Positions 9,801 to 16,375 of a stretch of 64,000 bases of DNA are shown one piece after another. How positions within the stretch are numbered: the stretch's first letter is position 1; every line of letters starts with the position of its first letter. The stretch is from assembly GCA_964459465.1 (NCBI GenBank), contig CAYWLR010000015.1:1-64000 (forward strand). Reading direction: 5' to 3'. The DNA comes from CALAMC01 sp964459465 (GTDB taxonomy: Bacteria > Zixibacteria > MSB-5A5 > GN15 > PGXB01). Position numbers and translations under genes: made by a program. The notes beneath the pieces were generated by a model. It searched no databases. It was not told where the DNA came from and saw only the letters and a list, made by a program, of their open reading frames with translations.

Positions 9801-10274
9801 CAGCGTCCGAGCGTTTTTCCAGATCGGATAAGCCGAGAGAATTTCATTAAAATTATGACCCGAGGCGCGCTCATACGCCTGAACCAGAGTTTCCTCCATT
9901 AATTCATTGGAATACCCTGCATAGGCATGGCTGTCCGGCCGGGAAAATTGCAAAGCGGCGATCAGCCGCCCTTTTAGGTCGGGGAATTTCTTTTCCAGCT
10001 TCAAAGCCGTGGCTTCCAGAGAACCCGTCATAATTTTTTGAAATGCCAGCTTCCAGAACGCCCACAACCCGGCCCCCGCCGACAAAACCAGCAAGACCGC
10101 CTTGACCCAGACCGGCAAAATGACCATTCCGGCCACCAGCGATAATATTATCCCCGAAAGAAGCACCACCGCAACCGTCCCGGCCAACCCGGCCGTAAAT
10201 AAAATCAGGCGTTCCCTGAAAAGCGCGGTACCGATTTTACTTTTAAGTATGTCTATTTTACTTTGGCTATCCAT
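6858..10274 (-). CDS. DUF4175-like membrane protein with long coiled coil
   Basis: At 1138 residues this is the largest protein in the window. Two hydrophobic segments occur at about residues 24-70 and another near 155-175, followed by an extracytoplasmic beta-rich region to about 500. A very long heptad-rich coiled coil (about 520-1000) is rich in Q, E, M and K. This order matches DUF4175, a family of unknown function found beside DUF4159, DUF58 and MoxR genes in FCB and Planctomycetes-type genomes. A short segment near 930-960 has several cysteines (NQKDCNKGGSSCNKP, later SLCDK and SMCNK). The gene starts 21 bases after DUF4159 and overlaps the TPR gene. It is probably an envelope-spanning structural or mechanical protein; no enzyme motif is seen. 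Confidence 0.82.
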   Translation of the reverse strand: MDSQSKIDILKSKIGTALFRERLILFTAGLAGTVAVVLLSGIILSLVAGMVILPVWVKAVLLVLSAGAGLWAFWKLAFQKIMTGSLEATALKLEKKFPDLKGRLIAALQFSRPDSHAYAGYSNELMEETLVQAYERASGHNFNEILSAYPIWKNARTLGITVALALALLFVFPGLFSYSYEVYSHPGEVIAPPLGYTLFEYPGSKVAIKYRDVDLGGILTGGSFPEEAVVYYRFAGGTWQKTPLELKSFPRHKIDTGDSLLFYTTVRQVRRSLDYYIKAGRLTTEMAHIDVVDRPRVTGIRLSLFYPQYTGLPPQVIDENDGNITAVFGSRATMQVETNGPLQKADMVFSDSSRSSFKISGQTAEQSLKIEESKSYYIHLVDMQNEVNPDPIEYYITAVPDEYPVIDVLSPGMDMNLDEEMEVPILLRISDDYGFKSLLLKYKIVARGEMGGENIAVLHFSDNIKTEGEVKFSWDVEPLGLMPSDYIIYQFELADNDAISGPKVTGTRTYIARLPSLEEIIAQTEAEQSEVINDAESYLKAHRDLSERLQKVARNLEQQSDRGSQKMDWQQQKELEEIARSNEKIAEQMKETARKLDDAIKEMEKNRMASTDILEKLNEIKKLFDEVATPEMRQAQLELMEALKNMDQQQLDQAMKDFEMSQQELMQRLDRTIALLKKMQIEQKVNAMTQMARELLEKQEKMNAGTESSKSEDLPSLASEEKKLSRELEGLKEQAREMRQMLDQFAYVKADDADKFCSAVEKTDAGQNMNNMAENLNQQKKGDALNEGRQAASKLLSLLDQMQQGQSSMCQGGGQEAAEDMRKAIDDINYLAEKQEGLINGVDKVMNNSEVLRDYAAQQQIIKESVTGLQKRLEELGKQSPFVAAEMGNVVNAVIGNMNLAIENFSERRRPQGMNAQKEALTNLNRAAVRMLDALQNQKDCNKGGSSCNKPSLSMNSLCDKQQQLNQQTQSMCNKPGQMGANDPDALRRLAGEQNSIRKTLGELADEFGDSKEVLGRLDAIADEMKEVADALSSGEVGPETQEKQLRILSRMLDATKTLQRKDYTDKRRATAAQDVFRLPPAALSGSQIEGGLDIEDKLRRFMNEFYPAEYEQHIKAYFRALMEKSNLNMVQPSDDKK

Positions 10275-10295
10275 CTTTGCACCTGACCCGTTATT

Positions 10296-11027
10296 TTAAT
10301 GTGTCATGGCATACACTAAAAGATTCATTCCCATCCGGAGCGCCTGCTGGCGTTTCTCCGGGGGATCTTCGTGCACCTGCGGGTCCTCCCAGCCATCACC
10401 GATATCGGCCTCATACAGATAATACAGCACTACCCGACCATCGATAATTACAGCCCGCCCCTGTGGCGGCTGATTGTCGTGTTCATGAATTTTTGGCGGG
10501 CCGGATGGAAAATCATAATAACAGTGATACAGGTCGTGATCGAAGGGTAATTCCACAAACTCGCGTTCCGGAAACAACCGGGCGACTTCCTGGCGCACCG
10601 ACTTGTCCATACCATAGGAATCATTGATAAACAAAAAGCCGCCATGATTGAGATACGAGCGTAACCGTTCGCGTTCCTCGTCGGTGAATTTAATTACCCC
10701 GTGACCGGTCGCAAACAGAAAAGGATATAGAAACAGGTTGTCGTCCATAATCTGGACAATTTTTTCCTCTGGATGGACCGGAAAATTGCTGTTGTCTTTA
10801 ATAAACTTCAGCATGTTCGGAATAGCCGATGAACCCCAGTACCAGTCGCCCCCACCACCGTAATGCAATCGGGCGATGGTCACCGCCGAAGGGTCGATGC
10901 GGGGAGCCTCGGTTCGGGGCAGAGCCAGACCCGTCCGCGCCAGAATATCTTCGAGATTATCCTGGGCCACTGCGGATGAAATCAGGATTATTAAAAATAT
11001 CGCCGAAAGCAGTCTAATCCGGGGCAT
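10296..11027 (-). CDS. DUF4159 domain protein, exported
   Basis: A signal peptide (PRIRLLSAIFLIILISSAVA) precedes a DUF4159 domain marked by RLHYGGGGDWYWG, a central SYLNHGGFLFINDSYG and a late FDHDLYHCYYDF. The fold is thought to resemble glutamine-amidotransferase-like ThuA domains, but no catalytic triad is evident. I chose the ATG at 11025-11027, which AAGGAAA precedes with normal spacing, over the ATG seven codons upstream; the protein is then 243 residues. It is the first gene of the operon with DUF4175 and the TPR protein, so it may act in the same envelope assembly. Confidence 0.85.
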   Translation of the reverse strand: MPRIRLLSAIFLIILISSAVAQDNLEDILARTGLALPRTEAPRIDPSAVTIARLHYGGGGDWYWGSSAIPNMLKFIKDNSNFPVHPEEKIVQIMDDNLFLYPFLFATGHGVIKFTDEERERLRSYLNHGGFLFINDSYGMDKSVRQEVARLFPEREFVELPFDHDLYHCYYDFPSGPPKIHEHDNQPPQGRAVIIDGRVVLYYLYEADIGDGWEDPQVHEDPPEKRQQALRMGMNLLVYAMTH

Positions 11028-11150
11028 AGTTTTTCCTTGCGTGTACATAGTATATACTCATGAAATCGACAATTCGGTCAAAAAAAACGAGCCGACGGCC
11101 ATAAAATGCCAAAAATACGCGGGATTGCGGTCTTTCGGACTTATCTGCCC

Positions 11151-11178
11151 TTGACAAACTGCCCAAAACCTTTATCTT
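11151..11178 (+). promoter_or_regulatory. Sigma70 promoter upstream of the PilZ leader
   Basis: A perfect TTGACA (11151-11156) and TATCTT (11173-11178) are separated by 16 bases. The predicted start near 11185 gives the PilZ gene an unusually long leader of about 350 bases. Confidence 0.55.
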
Positions 11179-11184
11179 ATAACC

Positions 11185-11536
11185 ATCAAGAGAGCCGATC
11201 CAGTCATGGATCAAGACAGTTATTTTTTGGTTTGATCCGAAGGGTTATGAGCACGACCCCACTGCAGCTTTTGGCATGACGTCCTGTTGGGAGGACTGGG
11301 GATTACAGGTTATTCGGGGGTCTGTTTAAAATTATGCCCGGCAATTCGTTAGTTTTTCATGTATTTTATCCTTCCCTGAAAAACATTTTGCTTTTTATAT
11401 CTTTAATCGTAATCATTATTGACGATAAATTGATTATCTGGGTGTTGAGCACTCGCCCGGTCAACAAATTAATTGAAACATTGTCGTTTTCAGCCGTAGT
11501 TATGAATCGTCCCAACCCCTGAAACGAGGTAGCCAA
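11185..11536 (+). other. Long, possibly structured leader of the PilZ gene
   Basis: This stretch has no convincing coding sequence. It contains GGATCAA/TTGATCC (11208-11214 with 11232-11238), GTCCT/AGGAC around a 6-base loop (11281-11296), and two mutually exclusive long-range pairings for the same C-run: GACCCC (11255-11260) with GGGGTC (11317-11322), or CCCCA (11257-11261) with TGGGG (11297-11301). Such alternatives are what a switching leader would show. The rest, to 11536, is AT-rich with no further structure that I can support. I see no consensus of the known c-di-GMP riboswitch classes. Confidence 0.35.
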
Positions 11537-11911
11537 ATGGACAACAGGCGCAAGCTTGAACGAAAACGGACCGGGGCCTATGTGGCCGTGTTTGATACAA
11601 GAACCAATACCAGCCTGGGATGCCTGGTCGACATCACAACCGCCGGATTCAGGTTATTGAGCACCAAACCGCTTTCGATCGACCGCCTGTATTCGGTGCG
11701 GCTGGAAATACCGGCTCCGATAGCCGGTTCCAGAATGATTGCCCTCGAGACCAAAAGTGTCTGGTGTCGGAAAAATCAGGAAACCAATCTATTCGACGTC
11801 GGATTCATCATCCGCGCCCTTTCCGAAGATAATCTTCATCGCCTGGAACTTTGGATGGAACACCCGTCATTCAATAAATCGGGGAGCACGGCTGCCAAGC
11901 CTCAAGGATGA
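11537..11911 (+). CDS. PilZ domain protein (c-di-GMP receptor candidate)
   Basis: The 124-residue protein is a single PilZ domain. The N-terminal RRKLERKR supplies the arginines of the RxxxR switch, and VDITTAGFRL supplies the DxSxxG-type motif (D-I-T-T-A-G). These residues bind cyclic di-GMP in characterised PilZ proteins. There is no other domain, so it is likely a diffusible adaptor. The ATG at 11537 has GAGGT 8 bases upstream. A strong terminator follows at 11936. The long leader and own promoter suggest that expression is regulated independently of its neighbours. Confidence 0.85.
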   Translation: MDNRRKLERKRTGAYVAVFDTRTNTSLGCLVDITTAGFRLLSTKPLSIDRLYSVRLEIPAPIAGSRMIALETKSVWCRKNQETNLFDVGFIIRALSEDNLHRLELWMEHPSFNKSGSTAAKPQG

Positions 11912-11935
11912 AGCGTAAAAATGGACGGATCCACA

Positions 11936-11966
11936 GGCGGCGGGTCGCAGGCCCCGCCGCCTTTTT
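11936..11966 (+). terminator. Rho-independent terminator after PilZ
   Basis: A GC-rich 9-bp stem, GGCGGCGGG with CCCGCCGCC, is followed directly by TTTTT. It lies 25 bases after the PilZ stop. Confidence 0.85.
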
Positions 11967-11994
11967 ATTGTGATAAATAAATCATGTTTGGCGA

Positions 11995-13113
11995 TTATTC
12001 CAATAATGTCGTCAGGACGGTTTCAGCCGCCCGACCCACCGGCGTCATAATCGAATCCTCTCCGACATTGACACCGATAACGATCGAGAAATCTTTATCG
12101 GGAATCACATAGGTAACCATATAAAAATACGTATTACTTCCGTTGTGCCAAAAGAGAGTTCCATACTCGGACGGATACACGCCCACACCACAGGCATAAT
12201 CATCAATCGGTGTGTTCAGAACGCTAAAAGTGGAGGCGTCCAGCAATTGCGGATCACCCCGCATGGCCTGAAGGTGCAGGCGAATAAACTTGCTGTAATC
12301 TTCGAGGCTCATGCTGACAAATCCGGCCGGCTCCAGAAAATCGATTTCCGGCGGTTCAATCGACGGCTCGACCGGGATAAATTGCCCGCCGCTTAAAACA
12401 TGACCCCAGGGTTGATCGGGATCGTGCTCGGTCGGCCAGCCATAGAAAGCATCGATATCCAGCGGTTCAAACAGACGAGTATCCATGAGGGTGCGCCAGT
12501 CCTGGTCGGTGACACATTCGGCCATGCAGGCGGCGATGACATAACCGACGTTGGAATAGCGGTAGTCGCCGGGCGTTACTGCCGGGGGTGATTTGAGAAC
12601 TATTTGCGCGGCCTGCAGACGTTGCTGGCGGAGGGTCCCGGTTAACGTAGGTATCGAATCAAAATCATCATCGGCGGGGATACCGGCCCGGTGGCGCAGT
12701 AAGTCAAGCAGGGTAATATCGGCATAACCGGGGTCAACCGAATCGACCAGATCAGGGATAACATCGGCGGGCTTGGTTGTCCATTCAAGAAGATGCTCAT
12801 CGACAAGGGTGGCGATCATGGTCGAGGTCATCCACTTGGTTAAAGACCCGATATGCATCAGGTCGGCGGATTGGAGACTGTCGGGATAACCCGCCCGGCG
12901 GACGCCGGAAACCTTAAGGTCGCTGATACCGTCATGGCTAAATACAATCCCGGCCGCTCCGGGGATATCATACTTCTGATTGAGGTATTCCAGTTGTCCG
13001 GCGAGCGATTTGTCCGGTGTGGGGCCGGCAGATTTATCCGAGCAGGAAACGAAGACCACCGCCGACATGGCAAGGCCGATGATTAAAGCGAAGATCTTTT
13101 TGAATGCAGTCAT
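11995..13113 (-). CDS. Serine hydrolase of the beta-lactamase/DD-peptidase (class C) family, lipoprotein-like
   Basis: All three active-site motifs of the class C beta-lactamase/DD-peptidase fold are present: SLTK (Ser90, Lys93), YSN (186-188) and HNG near residue 330. The 372-residue length is normal. The N-terminus is a signal sequence ending in FVSC, so it is probably lipidated at Cys24 and anchored in the periplasm or outer membrane. Such proteins range from D-Ala-D-Ala peptidases to esterases, and substrate cannot be told. It sits alone between the PilZ terminator and the RRM leader on the opposite strand. Confidence 0.9.
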   Translation of the reverse strand: MTAFKKIFALIIGLAMSAVVFVSCSDKSAGPTPDKSLAGQLEYLNQKYDIPGAAGIVFSHDGISDLKVSGVRRAGYPDSLQSADLMHIGSLTKWMTSTMIATLVDEHLLEWTTKPADVIPDLVDSVDPGYADITLLDLLRHRAGIPADDDFDSIPTLTGTLRQQRLQAAQIVLKSPPAVTPGDYRYSNVGYVIAACMAECVTDQDWRTLMDTRLFEPLDIDAFYGWPTEHDPDQPWGHVLSGGQFIPVEPSIEPPEIDFLEPAGFVSMSLEDYSKFIRLHLQAMRGDPQLLDASTFSVLNTPIDDYACGVGVYPSEYGTLFWHNGSNTYFYMVTYVIPDKDFSIVIGVNVGEDSIMTPVGRAAETVLTTLLE

Positions 13114-13201
13114 TAATCAATACTCCGGACTTTATGTTCAATATATGCATATATGCATAGTAGGTTTCATAAAAAAAGCGAATAAGTATCCGTAATATGT
13201 G

Positions 13202-13229
13202 TTGACATTCCCGAAGACACCGATATATT
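13202..13229 (+). promoter_or_regulatory. Sigma70 promoter of the first RRM gene
   Basis: TTGACA (13202-13207) and TATATT (13224-13229) lie 16 bases apart. The expected start near 13236 gives a leader of about 148 bases. Confidence 0.65.
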
Positions 13230-13235
13230 GAAACA

Positions 13236-13383
13236 TGTAAATTGTTGTTCCGTATTAATGTGGTCAAGTCGAGTCCTTTATTCGTAATAGATTCCCTTGC
13301 AAGTTAATCCGGTTCCAAGGCGCAATAGGGCGCACTAACACGTTTATCCCGACAAGTCGGGATAAACCAGTTCGGAGTGGAAA
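13236..13383 (+). promoter_or_regulatory. Structured 5' leader of RRM gene 1
   Basis: The leader ends in two consecutive hairpins just before the Shine-Dalgarno sequence. The first has a GCGC/GCGC stem (13320-13323 with 13330-13333). The second has a perfect 11-bp stem starting GTTTATCC (13342-13352 with 13357-13367) and a CAAG loop. The ribosome site GGAGTGG and ATG follow. The leader of the second RRM gene (26943-27074) has the same order, motifs and spacing, with compensating changes in the second stem. Confidence 0.7.
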
Positions 13384-13629
13384 ATGAATATCTACGTCGG
13401 AAATCTCTCCTACGATACGAGAGAAGAAGGCCTCCGCGAGCTTTTTGAAGGCTACGGCGAGGTTGTCAGTGTCAACATCGTGCAGGACAAAATGACCGGC
13501 CGTTCGCGCGGTTTCGGTTTTGTCGAGATGGCCTCGAAAGAGGACGGACAGAAAGCTATCAGCGAGCTGTCCAACCATGAACTCGACGGCCGCAATCTTA
13601 GCGTGAACGAAGCCCGTCCGCGCAACTAA
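13384..13629 (+). CDS. RRM-domain RNA-binding protein
   Basis: The 81-residue protein is one RNA recognition motif. RNP2 is IYVGNL at residues 3-8 and RNP1 is SRGFGFVEM at about 39-47; the aromatic residues that stack on RNA are in place. Related bacterial RRM proteins (such as cyanobacterial Rbp proteins) bind single-stranded RNA, often in cold adaptation, but the target here is unknown. It ends in the RRM without the glycine tail found on its paralogue at 27075. It is a single-gene unit with its own promoter, structured leader and terminator. Confidence 0.93.
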   Translation: MNIYVGNLSYDTREEGLRELFEGYGEVVSVNIVQDKMTGRSRGFGFVEMASKEDGQKAISELSNHELDGRNLSVNEARPRN

Positions 13630-13701
13630 GACGGTGATTTATTGACATCTTCCCGATTTTCGACGGACAATTTTATTGTTTTCACGAAACCGGGTAAAAT
13701 C

Positions 13702-13733
13702 AAAACCGGCGCTCTTTCAAGAGCGCCGGTTTT
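13702..13733 (+). terminator. Rho-independent terminator after RRM gene 1
   Basis: A 13-bp perfect stem, AAAACCGGCGCTC with its complement, closes a six-base loop and ends in TTTT. It lies 73 bases after the RRM stop. Confidence 0.8.
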
Positions 13734-13810
13734 GCATTTGTATGCACCAATGGCAGGGCCGGGTGCCGCCACCCCCGCAGGTTCTAAATTCTTAAGCGGA
13801 ATTTCAAGTG

Positions 13811-13912
13811 ACCGCCAGACGCCCTCGTCTGGCGGTTGCGATTATTGAAAAAAGTTCCAATGGATGATGAGAGTTCGGATGAACATCCGATCGAAAATGG
13901 TCTTGGATTATC
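13811..13912 (+). repeat. Dispersed palindrome-plus-tail repeat, copy A
   Basis: It opens with an 11-bp perfect stem, ACCGCCAGACG with CGTCTGGCGGT, around a CCCT loop (13811-13836). The following 75 bases, to about 13912, resemble those after the hairpin at 24697-24722, sharing GTTCC, TGATGA, ATCCG-TCG-AAAT and GTCTTG in the same order. Confidence 0.7.
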
Positions 13913-13929
13913 AAGCGAGGTATTAAGTG

Positions 13930-13975
13930 AGCGGCAGACGCCCCACCTGCCCTGAACTTCGAATGGTCTGCCGCT
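13930..13975. repeat. REP-like palindrome at the RAYT 3' end
   Basis: The arms AGCGGCAGAC (13930-13939) and GTCTGCCGCT (13966-13975) are perfect complements around 26 bases. The arm sequence is that of the CGGCAGACG palindrome family. It ends 3 bases from the stop of the transposase gene. Confidence 0.7.
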
Positions 13976-13978
13976 TGG

Positions 13979-14503
13979 CTACTTCAGCCACCCGAAATTT
14001 TTGTCAATTTCCAAAAATTCATTCTTGCCACCGACCCAATCAATAGCGCTCGAATATGGCCAATCTTTGGGATTCGCAACCAAATCGCCTTTGACAGGAT
14101 TATTATGAATATAATCCAGCTTAATTTTAAATTGCTCTTGAGAAACTATGATCAAATCGTCGTAACGAGGTTTCCATAAATTGAATTTATCCCCTGAATA
14201 GAGCATATCTATAAAACGGCCATCATAAATATTTTTAATTTCTCTGCTTGATAGGCTTTTAAATGATTTCATAAATTCCGACATTCTCTCGAAGGCCTTA
14301 AAGCCGAGAAGCATATGCAGGTGAGATGGCATTAGTGCATACCCCACGACACTGATATTATATCGCTTTGTTAATTCTGCCAACTTGAGCAGTACTATTT
14401 GGGCTACTTTCTTATTATTGAAAACCGGCAACCAGTCCTTTGCTGTTGTTGTAATAAAGGCCAGGGCCGGTCCGGATAATTGCAGTTTTTTGCGTATAGG
14501 CAT
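13979..14503 (-). CDS. REP-associated tyrosine transposase (RAYT, Y1 family)
   Basis: The 174-residue protein has the Y1 transposase HUH-type metal motif in YALMPSHLHMLL, and the catalytic tyrosine in KLDYIHNNPVKGDLV followed by DWPYSSA, the signature of TnpA-REP proteins. These enzymes nick and move short palindromic REP sequences. I chose the ATG at 14501-14503; an in-frame ATG at 14572 would translate the palindrome at 14542-14567 as protein. Related palindromes lie on both sides, as expected for a REP-RAYT-REP locus. Domesticated RAYTs are usual, so it need not be an active selfish element. Confidence 0.9.
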   Translation of the reverse strand: MPIRKKLQLSGPALAFITTTAKDWLPVFNNKKVAQIVLLKLAELTKRYNISVVGYALMPSHLHMLLGFKAFERMSEFMKSFKSLSSREIKNIYDGRFIDMLYSGDKFNLWKPRYDDLIIVSQEQFKIKLDYIHNNPVKGDLVANPKDWPYSSAIDWVGGKNEFLEIDKNFGWLK

Positions 14504-14541
14504 GATTGAAATATAATCAGTAGAATTGCTATGGGCAACCA

Positions 14542-14567
14542 GGCGGCAGACGAGGGCGTCTGCCGCC
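14542..14567 (-). repeat. REP-like palindrome upstream of RAYT
   Basis: An 11-bp perfect stem, GGCGGCAGACG with CGTCTGCCGCC, closes an AGGG loop. It is inverted relative to the copy at 13811, whose loop is CCCT. On the minus strand it is preceded by ATTGTGGGC, as is the copy at 24697, and it stands 38 bases before the transposase start. Confidence 0.75.
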
Positions 14568-14708
14568 CACAATAATCGGATAACTCAAGGTGATTACCAA
14601 GTCCCACTTTCCTCTTGACAATCAACCACTTAAACGGTTTTCGTTATACCACATCCGTTTTTTTGAATAGGGAATTTTGGGGGAAGGTATATAGAACAAA
14701 TAAGAACT

Positions 14709-14754
14709 GGATTCCCGTGCTTCATTCTTCAGCACCTACGGCCTTCGCGGGAAT
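14709..14754. repeat. Putative dispersed imperfect palindrome
   Basis: ATTCCCG (14711-14717) and CGGGAAT (14748-14754) are complementary arms, in the style of the GGATTCCCG...CGGGAATGACA elements common as genome-wide repeats in many bacteria. Only one copy is in this window, so repeat status is inferred. Confidence 0.35.
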
Positions 14755-14769
14755 GACAATTACATATAA

Positions 14770-14793
14770 CCGGTCGGTTTGAGAACCGACCGG
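14770..14793. repeat. Dispersed TGAG-loop palindrome
   Basis: A 10-bp perfect stem, CCGGTCGGTT with AACCGACCGG, closes a TGAG loop and is followed by CCACAAC. Loop and tail match the element at 1836-1861, although the stem sequence differs by compensated changes. Confidence 0.6.
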
Positions 14794-14835
14794 CCACAAC
14801 GCAATATATGACAATAAAGACGAAAGGAGAATAAA

Positions 14836-15270
14836 ATGCCGACGTTGTTCTGGATATGGCTCGCCGCCGCCGCGATCTTTCTAATCATCGAGATCGCCAC
14901 CCCATCGCTGGTCTTCGCCTGTTTCGTGGTCGGGTCGGTCGCCTCGGCGGTCATCGCCTATCTCTACCCCGAGGCATACCTCTGGCAAATCGGCGTGTTC
15001 GCGGTCATCTCGATGATTCTTATTCCGCTGACCCGTCCCCTGGCCCGAAAAATTACGGTCGAGTCGCCGCAGAAAAGCAATGTCGATGCTATGGTGGACC
15101 GTCCCGGGCTGGTCGTTAAAACCATCGACCCCGACAAGGACACGGGACAGGTGCGCGTCGACGGACAGGTATGGCAGGCCCAGGCCGCAGGCAAAATCGA
15201 AGAAGGCGCCAAAATTAAAGTAACCGGCATCACCGGGGCGCGCCTGATGGTGAAAAAAATCGAGGAATAA
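14836..15270 (+). CDS. NfeD family membrane protein (short form)
   Basis: The 144-residue protein has three hydrophobic segments in the first 75 residues and a C-terminal OB-fold-like beta domain (about 85-144: GLVVKTIDPDKDTGQVRVDG through GARLMVKKIE). That is the short NfeD form without the ClpP-like protease. NfeD proteins pair with SPFH/stomatin proteins in membrane microdomains. The SPFH gene follows 41 bases downstream in the same orientation. The ATG at 14836 has AAAGGAG upstream. Confidence 0.9.
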   Translation: MPTLFWIWLAAAAIFLIIEIATPSLVFACFVVGSVASAVIAYLYPEAYLWQIGVFAVISMILIPLTRPLARKITVESPQKSNVDAMVDRPGLVVKTIDPDKDTGQVRVDGQVWQAQAAGKIEEGAKIKVTGITGARLMVKKIEE

Positions 15271-15311
15271 TACGGACGACGATAACTTTAGTCGGGAAAG
15301 GACAATAAATC

Positions 15312-16256
15312 ATGGAAGCCTATATTTTCGTCATAATGATCGTTTTCCTGGCCTTCGTGCTGGGGGCGATGTCGATACGGATCATCCGTCCCTACGAAAA
15401 AGGCCTGGTGGAACGACTCGGCAAATACCAGCGGACGCTTCCCCCGGGTCTGAACCTGATTCTGCCGTTTTTCGACATCGTGCAGAAAGTGGACATGCGC
15501 GAAATCGTGCTCGACGTCCCGCCGCAACAGGTCATCACCAAGGATAACGTCAAAGTCGAGGTGGACTGCATTGTCTATTGCCAGGTGACCGACCCGGTGC
15601 GGGCCAAGTATGAAATCGCCAATTATATCCTGGCCTCGACCAAACTGGCCCAGACCAATCTGCGCAACGTCATCGGTGAGATGGAGCTGGACCAGTCGCT
15701 GTCTTCGCGCGACATTATCAACAATCAACTGCGCGACGTGCTCGATACCGCCACCGACAAATGGGGTGTCAAGGTCAACCGGGTGGAAATTCAGAGGATT
15801 GACCCGCCCGCCGACATTACCGAAGCGATGAGCCGTCAGATGAAAGCCGAGCGCGACAAGCGTGCCGCCATCCTTGAGGCCGAGGGCCAGAAACAGGCGG
15901 CCATTACCGTGGCCGAGGGCCAGCGACAGTCGGCGATTCTGGAAGCCGAGGGCCGGGCCGAGGCGGTGCGTAAAACGGCCGACGCCGAAAAGTACCGCCA
16001 GATCGCCGTGGCCGAAGGTCAGGCCAAAGCCATTGCCGACGTCTTCGGCGCCATCCACGAAGGCAAACCGGACGAAGAACTGATCACGCTTAAATATCTG
16101 GAAATGCTCCCGGAACTGGCCAAGGGCAGCGCCAACAAGATCTTTTTGCCCTATGAAGCCAGCGGAATTATTGCCGCCCTGTCGGCCATGGTCGAAGGCG
16201 TCAAAAGCGGCGAACCGGATAAAAAGCGTATGACGGAAACGACGGGGAAATCATAA
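15312..16256 (+). CDS. SPFH/Band 7 (stomatin/paraslipin-like) protein
   Basis: One N-terminal membrane helix (about residues 3-20) is followed by an SPFH domain (about 22-190) beginning IRIIRPYEKGLVERLGKYQ. A long alanine- and glutamate-rich coiled coil (about 185-250) contains repeated AEGQ/EAEG units. The C-terminus returns to LKYLEMLPELAKGSANKIFLP, a conserved segment of the QmcA/paraslipin group. The protein should form membrane-bound oligomeric rings. It follows its usual partner NfeD and ends before a strong terminator. Confidence 0.93.
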   Translation: MEAYIFVIMIVFLAFVLGAMSIRIIRPYEKGLVERLGKYQRTLPPGLNLILPFFDIVQKVDMREIVLDVPPQQVITKDNVKVEVDCIVYCQVTDPVRAKYEIANYILASTKLAQTNLRNVIGEMELDQSLSSRDIINNQLRDVLDTATDKWGVKVNRVEIQRIDPPADITEAMSRQMKAERDKRAAILEAEGQKQAAITVAEGQRQSAILEAEGRAEAVRKTADAEKYRQIAVAEGQAKAIADVFGAIHEGKPDEELITLKYLEMLPELAKGSANKIFLPYEASGIIAALSAMVEGVKSGEPDKKRMTETTGKS

Positions 16257-16286
16257 CCTTACCGGACGACATCGAAAATACCATAC

Positions 16287-16314
16287 AAAACGGAGGTAAC
16301 GCCTCCGTTTTTTT
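16287..16314 (+). terminator. Rho-independent terminator after NfeD-SPFH
   Basis: The stem CGGAGG/CCTCCG, extended by AAAA/TTTT, is followed by a T run. It closes the two-gene unit about 30 bases after the SPFH stop. Confidence 0.85.
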
Positions 16315-16375
16315 ATCTTACAATCGTATTTGACATGACCGGGCCATTTGGTTAGATTGCTATGGGTGAAAATAC

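Noticed and set aside
11334..11522. Small hydrophobic open frame in the PilZ leader
   Set aside because: It has no Shine-Dalgarno sequence and lies in AT-rich DNA, where hydrophobic codons arise easily.
11185..11536. Known c-di-GMP riboswitch in front of the PilZ gene
   Set aside because: I could not find the conserved core of the GEMM-type classes; the position alone is not evidence.
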